DNA of 64,000 nt, taken from contig NC_058137.1 of assembly GCF_011075055.1 (NCBI RefSeq), positions 25,529,463 to 25,593,462 of the forward strand, written 5' to 3'. A program made the translations under genes and the position numbers. Each line of letters begins with the position of its first letter. The first letter of the stretch is position 1. This DNA is from Mangifera indica (lineage: Eukaryota > Streptophyta > Magnoliopsida > Sapindales > Anacardiaceae). The notes under the pieces were generated by a model. The model worked only from the letters and a program-made list of their open reading frames with translations, did no database searches and was not told the DNA's origin. Below are positions 48,087 to 61,892 of this stretch, piece after piece.

Positions 48087-49615
48087 TATTTGAGGTTTCG
48101 GGCCAATTGTATTGAAGATTATGAATCTTAAATTAATAAGTTTAAGCCTAATTTATTGCATGCGTACTTTTCTTGGAAAAATAGTTATTACTACCCAAGG
48201 TTTACTTTAATCATTCCCACCCTTACTTTTGGAAAATCTAAACATCGATCTGTCAATTATTTTTTACTCTGTTAAGACAATCAATATAGTAATTAAATAT
48301 TCGACATTTAATGTATATTATTATTATAATACAAATCCATCTTCATTAGCATTAAAATCACTCTATCCTAAATAGAAGATTGTCACATCATGGCTGGCGA
48401 TTATAAGTCTGCCTGTCTCGCCAGAACAACCATTTCTTTAAACATTTGTTGCTATAATGAATACCGGCAAATGCCACCATCCATATACACTAGGAATGTA
48501 GTTATAGGTGTAACTTTAATTACTGTATTAATTATTTATTTTACCTTTATCTATGATGAAATTCATTAAATGGGTATTTCAATTTTTTAAAAATAACGGT
48601 GAAAATTCTTTAATAGAATAAGCCCTTTGAGCTAGGATTATTGGTGTTTAGCACTAGTTGAATTTTTTTATTTGTATCGTATCGGAGCAAGTGCACTAGA
48701 TTAATGTTTATATATTTAAAACGAAAAAAGAAAATGGCTGTCAAAATTAGAAAAATTATGTGGGCATGTGGGATTATAGAAAAGAACTGCCGCATTATGG
48801 CTGGCAAAAGGGGTGGGAGCCTTTTAATTTTTGTCGTTTTCATTGTTTCGACAGTCTTTCACTTAAGTTTTCACATTTCTCATCGTCTCATTAAACATGT
48901 TACACTTTAACAACTTCTCTATTTTATAATATTTCAGTGCTATTGTTCATTGACGAAAGAGAAAGGACATAGGAAGGTTATATTACTCATTTTCCATGTA
49001 TTTGTCTAGACTTAAAAAGATTGGTTGGCCACTTCATGCTATTAGAGTATACGGGAGAAAAGCTACAAAATCAGATATGAGAGGCTTTAGTATAATTTCA
49101 TAAGGCTTTAATTGTCAAAAATAAAAACAAAAGGGATCTTTATGTGCTTCTATAATTCTTGTAATTGGAACCGTTAAAACATTGCTACACTAAATGGTTT
49201 TGTGCACATAAGTACATTTTGCATCAATATCTTAACTATGTTGTTACTTTAAATACGAAAAGTATATTATTGACATCTTATTTTATTTTAATACTCGAAG
49301 AGATTTCGTAATAGAAAAAGATTTTCAATAAGAATTTGAACAATTTTATAGTATACTCAAAATGTTTCGAATACGAGGATAAACTAATGAAATTATACAA
49401 GTGAACCTGAAATTATTAATTTTAATTTGTATTTGATATCAAGTTTTTTATTTTTTTTGGTGAATTATTTGAGTTAGATTTGGTCTTAGAAATGTAAACT
49501 AATTGTTTAATTATTGTGAAAGGCTGAAATCCTGAGGCAATATAGCTTAGCTAATCATTCCCGCATCATTCTCCTATCAAGAAAAAAAACCTGCAACAAA
49601 ATTTCTCATATTCTC
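48087..49615. other. Spacer between NCL-C and NCL-D
   Basis: It corresponds to 6078-7088 but has about 450 additional bases (about 48175-48635). No terminal repeats or open frame are recognised in the extra part, so insertion here cannot be told from deletion in the other copy. Confidence 0.5.
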
Positions 49616-52600
49616 TTAAACATAATCCAGAACATCATTCAAAAGATAAACGAGGAATAGAGATAAAGGGTATAGCAGAATCGCCATAACCGATATCCAC
49701 AAAGGAAAGGTGAAGCGAAAGCTCGCAATGGCACCCATCACAGTGCAAACGATCACTACAACCAGCAACTCAGCAGAAAATTCCCACGTGATTCCCCGGA
49801 AATAGATTAGAGACAACAGAACGGTGAAACCCAGCACATTGTTCATAAATACACCACCATAAATCTGCATTAGAACGCCAATTATTACGCAGAATTTCAG
49901 AATTTTGTTGAAACACAGGGTAAAGGGCACAACACAAACCTCAGAGAGTGCCAAGGAAGTAGTCCGTGGTTTCTTTTGATATGCGGCGGAGATTACCGAA
50001 CTTGCTGCTCTAAAATTGGTTGCTAATGGAACTAAAATGAACGAGACGAAGAAAGATGGAATGTTTGCAGAATTGGAGAAATTTTCAACACTGTAAATCA
50101 GAGGTTCAGCTAGAACAGATAATATAACAATGCCAGTCACCACGTACATTATGGCTTTGCACCAAGCCCACGTTGACTTATCTTCAACCTCTCCGTTACT
50201 CTTTTCATCATCCACCAGCTTGTCTGTTTCTTCCCAAGTTTTCTGCGCAAACATTTTAATCATCTTTTGGTAAAGAGAGAAAGAGAGAAACAAAGAATAG
50301 AAAATTACTTTATAGATGTCATTTCGAGTCTCGGTTTTTGAAGGAACTTCATTAAAAGATGGGGTAGCTTTGAACACTTTTGCGATTCCGGAGACAAATT
50401 CTTCTTCATTTATCAAGCGGTCTCCACTTGTGTCAAGTTCTTCAATCAATTTGGCTACAGCTTCATCTGCATTCAAAGGAAACTTCCCAAACTTGATATC
50501 AACTATCAGTTCTTTCAATTCTTGTTGAGAAATGAAGTTATTTCCGTCATGATCAAGTTTTTCAAACAACCTGTCATTCATTTTGCATAAACAGTTGTTA
50601 CCGTGAGAGCAACAAACAAAGGAAAAACTGACTATAGTGTAATTAATTAACCTTCTAATAGTAGCTTCATCAGGTGTGCCATCTTCTCCCATAAGACTTT
50701 CTATTGCATTTTTTTCGACATGCTGTAATATTTCTGATATCAGATTTTTCTTCATTTCACGCTCTTTCCTTTTGTTTTGAATCCAGGGATGGAAAACCTG
50801 TCGATTATTCAAAATAGGGTATTATCATGAATATTTTGATGTATGGATAAGCTAATTAATTATAGATGATATATATGATATTACTCTGTATATGTCTCTT
50901 AAGGATTTTTGTGAAAAATATTTTTTATCCATTGCATTCTTTGCCTCATCAAGCCACCTTGTAAATCCAGTCACAAACTCATCTTTGGTTATTTTCTGAT
51001 CTCCATCAATGTCAAACTCTTTGATCACTTCTGCAACTGCTTTCTCTTTATCAATATGCAGTCCTTTAAACTTGACCTCAAGAAGAACCTCCCTTAGCTC
51101 TGAAGGTGATATGACATCATCTCTATTATTATCTATATCTTCAAAAAACCTGCACTCATCACCTTCTAGTTACTTGCCACACAAGGAACTTTTGTGGGAG
51201 AATCTGGGTATAATGAGTAATATTATATGTATAAAAAAATTTGTATAAAGTTACTCATATAACTTGATATGAAAATATTTAATTAGGTGATTTTAAAATT
51301 TAAAAAAATAAATAATCATATTGCTTAATCATACGTTATCTATTTAATTTGTATTAATAAATTTATAGAATTTGTTTATATACATGATTCTGTTCTTATT
51401 TGATTTAGACAGATTCGATCACCTTCGTATAGCAGCTACATTTGGCCTGCCATCCTCAGTGAGGATTTGTCTTAGAGAATGTTTTTGCACATGCTTCAAA
51501 ATTCTTAAAACTAAATACTCATGCTTCACATACTCCAATCTTCTTTGTTGAATCCACGGCTGGAAAATCTGCAAACAATTCAACACTACAAATTTTTTAT
51601 GAGAGCAATACATTATAACATGAGAAGATAATTTAAGCTGTAAAGTTAATTGTAAAACAAAAAGAAAGTGAAGAGTTTAGTACCTGATAGACGAAGTACA
51701 AGAATAAGAACACAAGGGTAACAAAAAGATCAGTCAACATCACTGCTTGTTGCCCAGATGACGATGGGACAACCTTCAGGAGTTGAATGATCAGAAATGG
51801 TGTCACTGAGGAAAACATAATCCTCGCAATGTAGCTAGTTCCCTTATCAGTAGTTATACCAGAACCTGTAATTCTAATCATTAGACAAGAAGATGGAGGT
51901 GGAAGTTCTTTGCTAGAATGAAGGAAAAGAGAGAAGATTACCTGTGAATTTTGACTTAAGTGTGTAAAGAGAAAATCTTTCTGTGGCTGTTCCATTGGAG
52001 AGAGAGATATAATTAGTCTCTGAATAACCACAGTGAAGGACATGACAGCCAAGTATTACACAAGTTCCCCAGATTACAGTGAGCTGCAAGATTGAAGATC
52101 CAGCCAACAACTCAACTCCAGAATAGACATATTCTTCAGCTACCTCTTTACTGCTTAGGAGTTCAGATGCTGTAGAATCCATTAAATTATGCTTAGTTAC
52201 TTCAAGTTTTCACCTCATGATAAAGCTTTATTATCATCTGTTCCAGCTTGATTATTTGAGAGCCCTTCATTATCTTTTGATTAAAATACACACAAGTCTA
52301 ACTGATTTCAATTTCAGTTTAAAAAAAAAGAAAAAAAAGCCCAGATTGAAAAACTAGATAAGAAAAAAATTGGATCTTTGGGTTTATCCAGTAATAATAT
52401 GATTTCTATTATTTATAATTATTGATGTAGAGAAGGAAAAGCAGATGTAAATTCCATACCAAGTACTAACAAGGTCTCAGGAAGGGCACTGATGAGATGA
52501 AATGCACTAGCACCGAACACACCAGGGCCAAGAATCTTAAAAATTTCCTCCCCTCCAACAGCCAAATATGATTCTCCATGAAACAGTAGATATTCATACA

Positions 52601-52773
52601 CCAGTATCAGAAAAAGATGCCCGAAAACATTATTCGAGCACGGCAAGAAGCCATACATTTGCTGGCATTCCTGATTTTCAGAATCCAATCCTTTGTCACT
52701 GAGTAAATAAGAAGCTTGTTTTGTGACTTCATGACCATCAGAGCCATCTGAAACCAGTTCTGCAGAGCTGGAT

Positions 52774-54839
52774 TGAAATACCCAAATCTTGGTTATAGGT
52801 GAAACTAAAGGGGGCTATAGAAATCTTGCACACATATGGGGGTTAAGTGGAAATTTTCCTTTTATTTACTAATAAAAGTCAGTAGCCTTTTCTTCTTCAG
52901 CAAGAAGAAAAGAAACAGAGTGCAGACGGGAGAAAACAGAGAAAGAGAAGGGAAGAAAGAAAAGAAAAGAAAGAAGAAAATAAAGAAAAAGAAGGAAAGG
53001 GAAAGGAAGAGAAAAGGGATTTATAGAAAAAGGGAATAGGGTATTTCATTTTTATTCAAAAAATTTTAGGGTTTGTTATATTTATTCAAATTAGGGATTT
53101 CCAAAATTTTGATCATATTATTTCCAAATTGGTTTGAATAGGTGAAGAAGAAGGGAGATTTGCAAGAGATTTCAACTCTGATTTAGAGACTACCCAAATC
53201 AGTGAGTGGGAATAAACTTTTCTTTCTTTATGATTTTTGGGTATAAATTTTATTTATAGTTTTATGAAATTTTATGGTATTTATTGTGAATCCTTAAAAA
53301 TGGTAGCATGGATTTGGTGGAAACCTCTCAAAAAATAAAAAAAGGAAAAAATAAAATAAAATAAAAAATAGTTTCTTTATGTATGTAATGAATTTAGGTT
53401 ATGGGAGGCTATAGAGTAAAAGTTATATTATATGTGAATTCAGAATGTTTAATTAAGTTATGTGGTGACCAAGTGAATTCTGGAGATTATTAAATTGATG
53501 TTTTGTGTTGTGGTCGAGTTGGAAGTGTTTAGTTGAGCTTTATGTAAGTTGGAAGTGGTTTTTATTTGAGTTTCATGTGAGTTGGAAGTGTTTAGTTGAT
53601 AATTTATGTGTGATTAAGATTTGCTTATGGTGATTGTGGCGGTTGCCAATGAGTATTGTTCTAAACAAAAATTGATATGGTGAAATAAATTATATTATTT
53701 GGATGTTTTGGTTATTACTCATTATGAAATAAAATGCTCTGTCTGTGCACTATTTATGCCAGATACGACAGATTTAGATGTTCTGCCTGTGTAATATTTA
53801 TGTCAGGTACGACAGATTTAAATGCTCTGCCTGTTCGATATCTATACAGGTACGACAGAATTTAGTGCTATGCTTGTGCTTTATTTCATGCCAAGTATGA
53901 TAGATTTGAGTGTTCTGCCCATGAGAGATTATACCGGGTATGACAGTTGTTTTCCTTTTGCTCTGCCTAGGTGGGGACACCCCTGATTATGACAGATTTT
54001 TCTTCCATATGATATTTTGATGTATATTTTTATATTAGAATTGTGTGAGATCTATGGGAAAATTATCTTAATATCTTGATATGGAAGGAAACTTATAAGA
54101 TAAAGATAGTATTGCTATTAAGTTGGAAGTGGAAATTCATAAATGATTGATATGTTCCTATGAGAAAAGGTAGTATGGTTAATTTCTTTCTTGAGACAAT
54201 CAATTTATGTGATGATTGTGTGATGAACGTTTCAAGTTAAATGAGAAGCATGTGGTTTAAGCATAATTAGCATAGTGTGTGGCTCATATTTTGGCATACT
54301 ATTATATTTTGACATGCATTAATATTCTCAAAGATTTAAATTTCCTACTCACTGAGCTTTTAGCTCACCCTTATAAATGTTTTCCTCCCTCCAGGACATC
54401 CTACAAATCGTGCGGGATAGTGTTTTGTTGGGTTGTGCCACAGTGTAGCATCTTTCGTGGATGTTTTCATTTGCACACATCTATATAGACTTTTTGTTGT
54501 TTTTTTTATAAACTTATAAAATGTTGAAAGGCCGGAGGCCTAATTATCATATTCTCATAATCTTTTGAAATGAGTAAAGATGTAAATTATTTTGTTATGT
54601 ATGTGATAAGGCCGGAGGCTTGATTTTAGGTTTATTTTCTGATTTCTTGGTTTTAAATCAAGATGTATTTTGATATGTACTCATATAAAGGCCGAAGGCC
54701 TATAGATGATATTATATTATGTGCTAGGTTATGATGCAGAAAAGTTTTCAAACAGAATTACAGGATGCATTTCGCCCTTCTAAGCCTATAACGGTATTCT
54801 CAGAGGTTATAGGATAGCGGGTCGGGATGGGTCCTGTCA
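52774..54839 (+). repeat. 5' LTR of the NCL-D retroelement
   Basis: 2066 bp. It includes the ctctgcc...ggtacgacag array (about 53733-54000) and copies of the ggccggaggcc motif near 54530, 54609 and 54688 (the last as ggccgaaggcc). It faces away from NCL-D transcription. Confidence 0.93.
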
Positions 54840-54842
54840 ACT

Positions 54843-54854
54843 TGATATCAGAGC
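54843..54854 (+). other. Primer binding site, one mismatch
   Basis: TGATATCAGAGC, 3 nt after the LTR, differs by one base from the initiator-Met site TGGTATCAGAGC seen at 17321. Confidence 0.8.
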
Positions 54855-54937
54855 AAAGGTTGTAGATTCTAAGGGCATTTCAAGAAGTATGCATATAAGT
54901 TTCTAAATCATTTGAAATTGTATTTATAGACACCAAT

Positions 54938-56208
54938 ATGAAGCGACGTGGCCAAGCTCGCATGAGACCTCTTGGAGATTTGTTAACTCCTCAAGTTGGA
55001 AGGAGGGAAAATGAACTAATAGAGGAGGTGGTGGGAGAGTCGGTTACCCATGGATCAGATTTTCAAGTGCCACCTATTGATGTGGGAGCCGAACCAGTAG
55101 CTGAGCCAAATATGGAGCCTCCAACTGATGGGATTAATGTGGAGCAAGCTATTGGCAGATTGGCCCAGTTAGTCACTAGAGTGACTCAAAATCAGATTCC
55201 AATGCATCAAGAAAGTGTCAACACCATTGAAAGAGCCAGAAAATTAGGTGCTAAAACCTTTGATAGGACCGGAGATCCTACAGTTGCAGAGTCCTGGATG
55301 AGTAGGACCGAGCGCATATTTGAGGTGATGGAGTGTTCAGACCCTCAAAAATTTCGGTTTGCTACCTTCCTTTTGAAGGGTAAGGCATATCATTGGTGGA
55401 AAATGGTACAACAAAAATATAGGGATTCGACAGCAATAACTTGAGGAAACTTTTGTCAAGAGTTTTCAGATCACTACTACTCAAGGGTGTATCAAGATAC
55501 AAAAAGAAGTGAATTTCTTAGACTGACCCAAGGAAGTATGTCAGTGGAGGAATATATCAATAAATTCATCGAGCTCTCTCGGTTTGCCCCATTGATTGTA
55601 GGAGATGAGAGAGAGAGGTGTAGAAAGTTTGAAGAAGGTCTCCGAGGGCGAATTAGAATAGTAGTGACTGCAAGCTCTTACTCAGAGTTTGGGAAATTGG
55701 TAGAAGCAGCCATGAGAGTTGAAGGAAGCCTCACAGAGACAGAGAAACGAGAGTTCCAAGGGCAAAAACGAAGGTTAGTGGTTGGATACCAGGTGGGCAG
55801 AGAGAGAGAATACAAAAAAAAGAAGGCAAATTTTCTGGACAAACGAGTGCATCATTCCAGAGTGGGAGATCCAAATTTCAAGAGGGTCAAAGACAGTTTC
55901 AAGGGCAACAGTCAATGGGGAACAACACTTGGAATCCAGGGTCTTTGGGAGGTATACCTCAAGATAGTAAAGGTCAACACTCTCAATGTAATATTTGTGG
56001 AAGATTCCATTCGGGACAATGTCAGAGAGGGGCCCTAAGTTGTTATCGTTGTGGACAGTTTGGTCATTTTAAAAGAGATTGCCTTTTGTCATCTCAAGTT
56101 GTGAGTGTCACTCAAGGATCAGTCAAACAGAATTTTCAAAGGAGTAGTGGTCAGTATCAAAGACACCAAGGGCCTCAGATTAGAGAAGGGTCTAGTGTGG
56201 GTACTTAA
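54938..56208 (+). pseudogene. gag of the NCL-D retroelement, broken
   Basis: It starts MKRRGQARMRPLGD and carries the capsid-like region (KAYHWW) and zinc knuckle CYRCGQFGHFKRDC. A TGA at 55442-55444 replaces the Trp seen in the sister element. A 1-nt loss near 55772 shifts the frame, and a TAA at 56206-56208 replaces a Gln. The zinc-knuckle part reads in the shifted phase, continuous with pol. Confidence 0.87.
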
Positions 56209-59200
56209 GGGCAGGTTAGTGGTACTCATAGTGGCAGTAGTCGGCAAAAGGGACCGAGACGACCTCAAGCTCAAGCATGTGTTTTTGCTTTGACTCAACA
56301 AGAAGCCTATGCCTCTCCAAATGTGGTTACGGGTATGTTGTTCATCTTTGACCGAGAAGCTTTCACTTTAATTGATGCTGGTTCCACTCATTCTTTTGTT
56401 TCTTATGCATTTGCTAAACATGTCAATAAAGAGTTAGAGCCTTTGGAATGTAAATTAGAGGTAGCTACTCCTGTAGGAGAGTCAATTTTAGTAGAAAATG
56501 TCTACAAGGGTAGTAAGGTAAAGGTGGGAATCCATGAGTTAGAGGCAAATTTGATTCCTTTGTCCATCCAAGATTTTGATGTAATTCTGGGGATGGATTG
56601 GTTAGCTTGTCATCGTGCTACCATTGATTGTTTTCGCAAGGAAGTAACCTTCAGGAAGTCGGGTAAACCAGAGTTCATTTTCTATGGGGAGCGTCGCATT
56701 ATTCCTTTTTGTATCATCTCTGCTGCTATTGCTAGACGATTCATTCAAAAGGGATATCAAGCTTATATAGCACATGTTGTAGACACTAGAGTTGATGAAT
56801 CAAAGATAGAAGATATTCCAGTGGTTAGAGATTTTCCAGATGTATTCCCTAATGATCTACCTGGACTACCACCCGACAGAGAGGTTGAGTTTTCAATAGA
56901 TTTGATTCCTGGTACAGCTCCTATATCATTAGCCCCTTATAGAATGGCTCCGCTTGAGCTAAGAGAATTAAAGGTGCAATTGCAAGAACTAGTGGAGAAG
57001 GGATTCATTAGGCCCAGTGTATCTCCATGGGGAGCACCAGTGTTATTTGTTAAGAAGAATGATGAAACTTTCAGATTATGTGTTGACTATAGACAATTGA
57101 ACAAAGTGACAGTACGTAATAAGTACCCACTGCCTCAGATTGCTGATTTGTTTGATCAATTACAAGGCGCTAAGGTTTTCTCTAAGATAGACTTGCACTC
57201 AGAATACCATCAACTAAAGATTAAGGAGTCAGATGTTCCAAAGACTACTTTCAGGACTCGTTATGGACATTATGAGTTCTTGGTGATGCCTTTTGGATTA
57301 ACTAATGCACCAGCAGCATTTATGGATTTGATGAATAGAGTATTTCGCTCTTTCTTGGACCGTTTTGTCGTGGTATTTATTAAGGATATTTTGGTTTATT
57401 CCCGAAGTAAGATAGAGCATGAAGAACACCTTAAAATGGTCTTACAAATTTTACGAGACAAACACCTTTATGCTAAATTTAGTAAGTGTCAATTTTGGCT
57501 AGATAAAGTTGCATTTTTAAGGCATGTCATTTCAGCAGAGGGAGTTTGTGTCAACCCACAGAAGGTGGAAGCAGTTCTAAAATGGGAGAGACCTACTAAT
57601 GTTACTGAAATTATAAGTTTTCTTGGTCTTGCTGGGTACTATCGAAGATTTATTGAAGGATTCTCTAAAATAGCAGCACCGTTAACTAAACTAACTCGAA
57701 AGGAGGTAAAGTTTGACTGGAATGTTGAATGTGAGCAAAGTTTTCAAGAGTTGAAAGCAAGATTGACTTCAGCCCCTGTACTTACTTTACCCTCGGGTAC
57801 AGATGGATTTGTGGTTTATAGTGATGCTTCTAAACAGGGTTTGGGTGGTGTATTGATGCAACATGGAAAGGTGATAGCTTATGCCTCTAGACAACTCAAG
57901 AAGCACGAGATGAACTACCCAACTCATGACTTAGAACTTGCAGCTGTAGTATGGGTATTAAAAATCTGGAGACATTATCTCTATGGGGCAACTTGTCAAA
58001 TTTATACAGATCACAAAAGCTTGAAATATTTATTTACACAGAAAGAGTTGAACCTTCGACAAAGGAGATGGATTGAGCTTATTAAAGATTATGATTGTTC
58101 AATTGATTATCATCCGGGAAAGGCAAATGTCGTCGCAGATGCACTTAGTAGAAAATCTCAAGGTGTTGTAGCACATATGAAGGTGAAACCTTATTCCTTG
58201 TTGATGGAATTAAGGACCCTCAGGGCGAAACTGAGTATAAGTACTTCAGGAGTCTTATTAGCTAGTCTTCAAATTCGACCCATCTTAAGTGATCGAATCC
58301 GAGAAATGCAACATTTAGACCCTCATCTAATGAAGTTAAAGGATGAAGTAAGTAAAGGATTGCAGGTCGATTTTATAATAAAAGATGATGGCATGCTTAT
58401 GATGGGAGATAGAATTTGTGTACCGGATCACCAGGAATTAAAGAAGGACATTTTAGAAGAGATTCATGCCTCAGCCTATGCCTTACATCCAGGTAGTACT
58501 AAGATGTATCGTACCTTGAGAGATCATTATTGGTGGCAAGGAATGAAAAGAGAGATCGCATAATTTGTTTCCAGATGTTTAGTATGCCAACAAGTGAAAG
58601 CTGAACATCAAAAACCTGCTGGACTTTTGCAACCGCTTCTTATTCCTCAATGGAAATGGGAGCATATCACCATAGATTTTGTGTCAGGTCTTCCCCGTAC
58701 CAAGAATAGGTATGATGGCATTTGGGTCATTGTGGATCGTCTAACAAAATCAGCCCATTTTCTGTTAATCAAAACCACACATTCGCTTGATAAGTTAGCA
58801 AGTATTTATGTAGCTGAGATTGTACGTCTTCATGGTGCTCCAGTATCTATAGTATCAGAGAGAGATCCTAGGTTTACTTCTCGGTTTTGGCCAAGTCTAC
58901 AAAATGCCTTGGGTACAAAGTTGAAATTTAGCACAGCCTTTCATCCTCAAACTGATGGACAGTCAGAAAGAACTATCCAGACCTTAGAAGATATGTTAAG
59001 GGCTTGTGTGATGGAGTTCAAAGGTAGTTGGGATAACTATTTACCTTTAGCAGAATTTGCCTACAACAATAGCTATCAAGCTAGCATTGGAATGCCTCCA
59101 TATGAAGCCTTGTATGGTAGAAAATGCAGAACTCCAGTGTGTTGGAATGAAGTAGGTGAGAGAGTATTGCTAGGCCCTGAGATCGTGCGAGACACGAATG

Positions 59201-59721
59201 AAAAGATTTGTCTTATTCGCCAACGACTAAAAGCAGCCCAAGATAGACAGAAAAGCTATGCTGATAAGCGTAGAAGAGAATTGGAGTTCCAAGTGGGTGA
59301 AAAAGTGTTTCTACGAGTTTCACCTTGGAAAGGCTTACTAAGATTCGAGAAATGAGGTAAATTGAGCCTAAGATATATTGGCCCATATGACATTCTTGAA
59401 AGAGTAGGTGTTGTCGCTTATCGACTAGCCTTACCCCCTGAGTTATCTAAGATTCATAATGTTTTTCATGTTTCTATGCTTTGCAAGTATGTGCCCGATC
59501 CCACTCATGTTCTTCAGCATCAACCGTTTAAATTAAAAGAGGATTTGAGTTACCAAGAAGGGCCAAAGAGAATTATCGATGTGAAACAACAAATGCTTCG
59601 TACTAGAACCATTCCTTGGGTTAAGGTGCATTGGAAAAATCACTCGGTGGAAGAAGCAACTTGGGAACGAGAAGAGGATATGCGGGCTCAATACCCAGAA
59701 TTGTTTCAATCAGGTATATAA
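56209..59721 (+). pseudogene. pol of the NCL-D retroelement, broken
   Basis: One phase runs through protease (DAGSTHSF), reverse transcriptase ([21 protein letters not shown]), RNase H ([29 protein letters not shown]), the integrase zinc region, catalytic core (DFVSGLP; SERDPRF; DGQSERTIQ) and a chromodomain-like tail (VHWKNHSVEEATWE). Stops at 58561-58563 and 59353-59355 break it. The usual FIDD or FVDD of the polymerase active site is FIKD here, and the integrase second Asp (SDRD in the sister) is Glu. Both changes should abolish or weaken catalysis. Confidence 0.9.
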
Positions 59722-59745
59722 TTTCGAGGACGAAATTTGTTTTTT

Positions 59746-59757
59746 AGGGGGGGAGAG
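59746..59757 (+). other. Polypurine tract of the NCL-D retroelement
   Basis: AGGGGGGGAGAG, one base before the 3' LTR. Confidence 0.85.
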
Positions 59758-59758
59758 T

Positions 59759-61892
59759 TGAAATACCCAAATCTTGGTTATAGGTGAAACTAAAGGGGGC
59801 TATACGAAATCTTGCACACATATGGGGGTTAAGTGGAAATTTTCCTTTTATTTGCTAATAAAAGTCAGTAGCCTTTTCTTCTTCAGCAAGAAGAAAAGAA
59901 ACAGAGTGCAGACAGGAGAAAACAGAGAAAGAGAAGGGAAGAAAGAAAAGAAAAGAAAAGAAAAGAAACAGAGTGCAGACGGGAGAAAACAGAGAAAGAG
60001 AAGGGAAGAAAGAAAAGAAAAGAAAGAAGAAAAGAAAGCAAAAGAAGGAAAGGGAAAGAAAGAGAAAAGGGATTTATAGAAAAAGGGAATAGGGTATTTC
60101 ATTTTTATTCAAAAAATTTTAGGGTTTGTTATATTTGTTCAAATTAGGGATTTCCAAAATTTTGATCATATTGTTTCCAAATTGGTTTGAATAGGTGAAG
60201 AAGAAGGGAGATTTGCAAGAGATTTCAACTCTGATTTAGAGACTACCCAAATCAGTGAATGGGAATAAACTTTTCTTTCTTTATGATTTTTGGGTATAAA
60301 TTTTATTTATAGTTTTATGAAATTTTATGGTATTTATTGTGAATCCTTAAAAATGGTAGCATGGATTTGGTGGAAACCTCTCAAAAAAAAAAAAAAGGAA
60401 AAAATAAAATAAAATAAAAAATAGTTTCTTTATGTATGTAATGAATTTAGGTTATGGGAGGCTATAGAGTAAAAGTTATATTATATGTGAATTCAGAATG
60501 TTTAATTAAATTATGTGGTGACCAAGTGAATTCTAGAAATTATTAAATTGATGTTTTGTGTTGTGGTCGAGTTGAAAGTGTTTAGTTGAGCTTTATGTAA
60601 GTTGGAAGTGGTTTTTATTTGAGTTTCATATGAGTTGGAAGTGTTTAGTTGATAATTTATGTGTGATTGAGATTTGCTTATGGTGATTGTGGCGGTTGCC
60701 AATGAGTATTGTTCTAAACAAAAATTGATATGGTGAAATAAATTATATTATTTGGATGTTTTGGTTATTACTCATTATAAAATAAAATGCTCTGTCTGTG
60801 CACTATTTATGTCAGATACGACAGATTTAGATGCTCTGTCTGTGCAATATTTATGTCAGGTACGACATATTTAAATGTTCTGCCTGTTCGATATCTATAT
60901 AGGTACGACAGAATTTAGTGCTCTGCTTGTGCTTTATTTCATGCCAAGTATGACAGATTTGAGTGCTCTGCCCATGAGAGATTATACCGGGTATGACAGT
61001 TGTTTTCCTTTTGCTCTGCCTAGGTGGGGACACCCCTGGTTATGACAGATTTTTCTTCCATATGATATTTTGATGTATATTTTTATATTAGAATTGTGTG
61101 AGATCTATGGGAAAATTATCTTAATATCTTGATATGGAAGGAAACCTATAAGATAAAGATAGTATTGCTATTAAGTTGGAAGTGGAAATTCATAAATGAT
61201 TGATATGTTCCTATGAGAAAAGGTAGTATGGTTAATTTCTTTCTTGAGACAATCAATTTATGTGATAATTGTGTGATGAACGTTTCAAGTTAAATGAGAA
61301 GCATGTGGTTTAAGCATAATTAGCATAGTGTGTGGCTCATATTTTGGCATACTATTATATTTTGACATGCATTAATATTCTCAAATATTTAAATTTCCTA
61401 CTCACTGAGCTTTTAGCTCACCCTTATAAATGTTTTTCTCCCTCCAGGACATCCTACAAATCGTGCGGGATAGTGTTTTGTTGGGTTGTGCCACGGTGTA
61501 GCATCTTTCGTGGATGTTTTCATTTGCACACATCTATATAGACTTTTTGTTGTTTTTTTTATAAACTTATAAAATGTTGAAAGGTCGGAGGCCTAATTAT
61601 CATATTCTCATAATCTTTTGAAATGAGTAAAGATGTAAATTATTTTGTTATGTATGTGATAAGGCCAGAGGCCTGATTTTAGGTTTATTTTCTGATTTCT
61701 TGGTTTTAAATCAGGATGTATTTTGATATGTACTCATATAAAGGCCGGAGGCCTATAGATGATATTATATTATGTGCTAGGTTATGGTGCAGAAAAGTTT
61801 TCAAACAGAATTACAGGATGCATTTCGCCCTTCTAAACCTATAACGGTATTCTCAGAGGTTATAGGATAGCGGGTCGGGATGGGTCTTGTCA
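59759..61892 (+). repeat. 3' LTR of the NCL-D retroelement
   Basis: 2134 bp, 68 bp longer than the 5' LTR. Most of the difference is a tandem duplication inside the purine-rich tract near 59890-60030, where gagtgcagac..gggagaaaac occurs twice. Otherwise it is very similar to the 5' LTR. Confidence 0.93.

Larger units (their letters stand above)
52774..61892 (+). mobile_element. Ty3/gypsy LTR retrotransposon inserted in NCL-D exon 1
   Basis: A 9119-bp element with LTRs at 52774-54839 and 59759-61892, ends TGAAATAC...TTGTCA, and the target duplication TGGAT at 52769-52773 and 61893-61897. The empty site is intact in NCL-B at 10239-10243. The internal order is gag, protease, reverse transcriptase, RNase H, integrase and a chromodomain-like tail. 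Coding is broken by four stops and one frameshift, so it is non-autonomous now. The family is the same as the elements at 10696 and 15250. Confidence 0.95.

Noticed and set aside
48175..48635. Possible insertion specific to the NCL-C/D spacer
   Set aside because: No terminal repeats or TSD, and deletion in the other copy explains it equally well.
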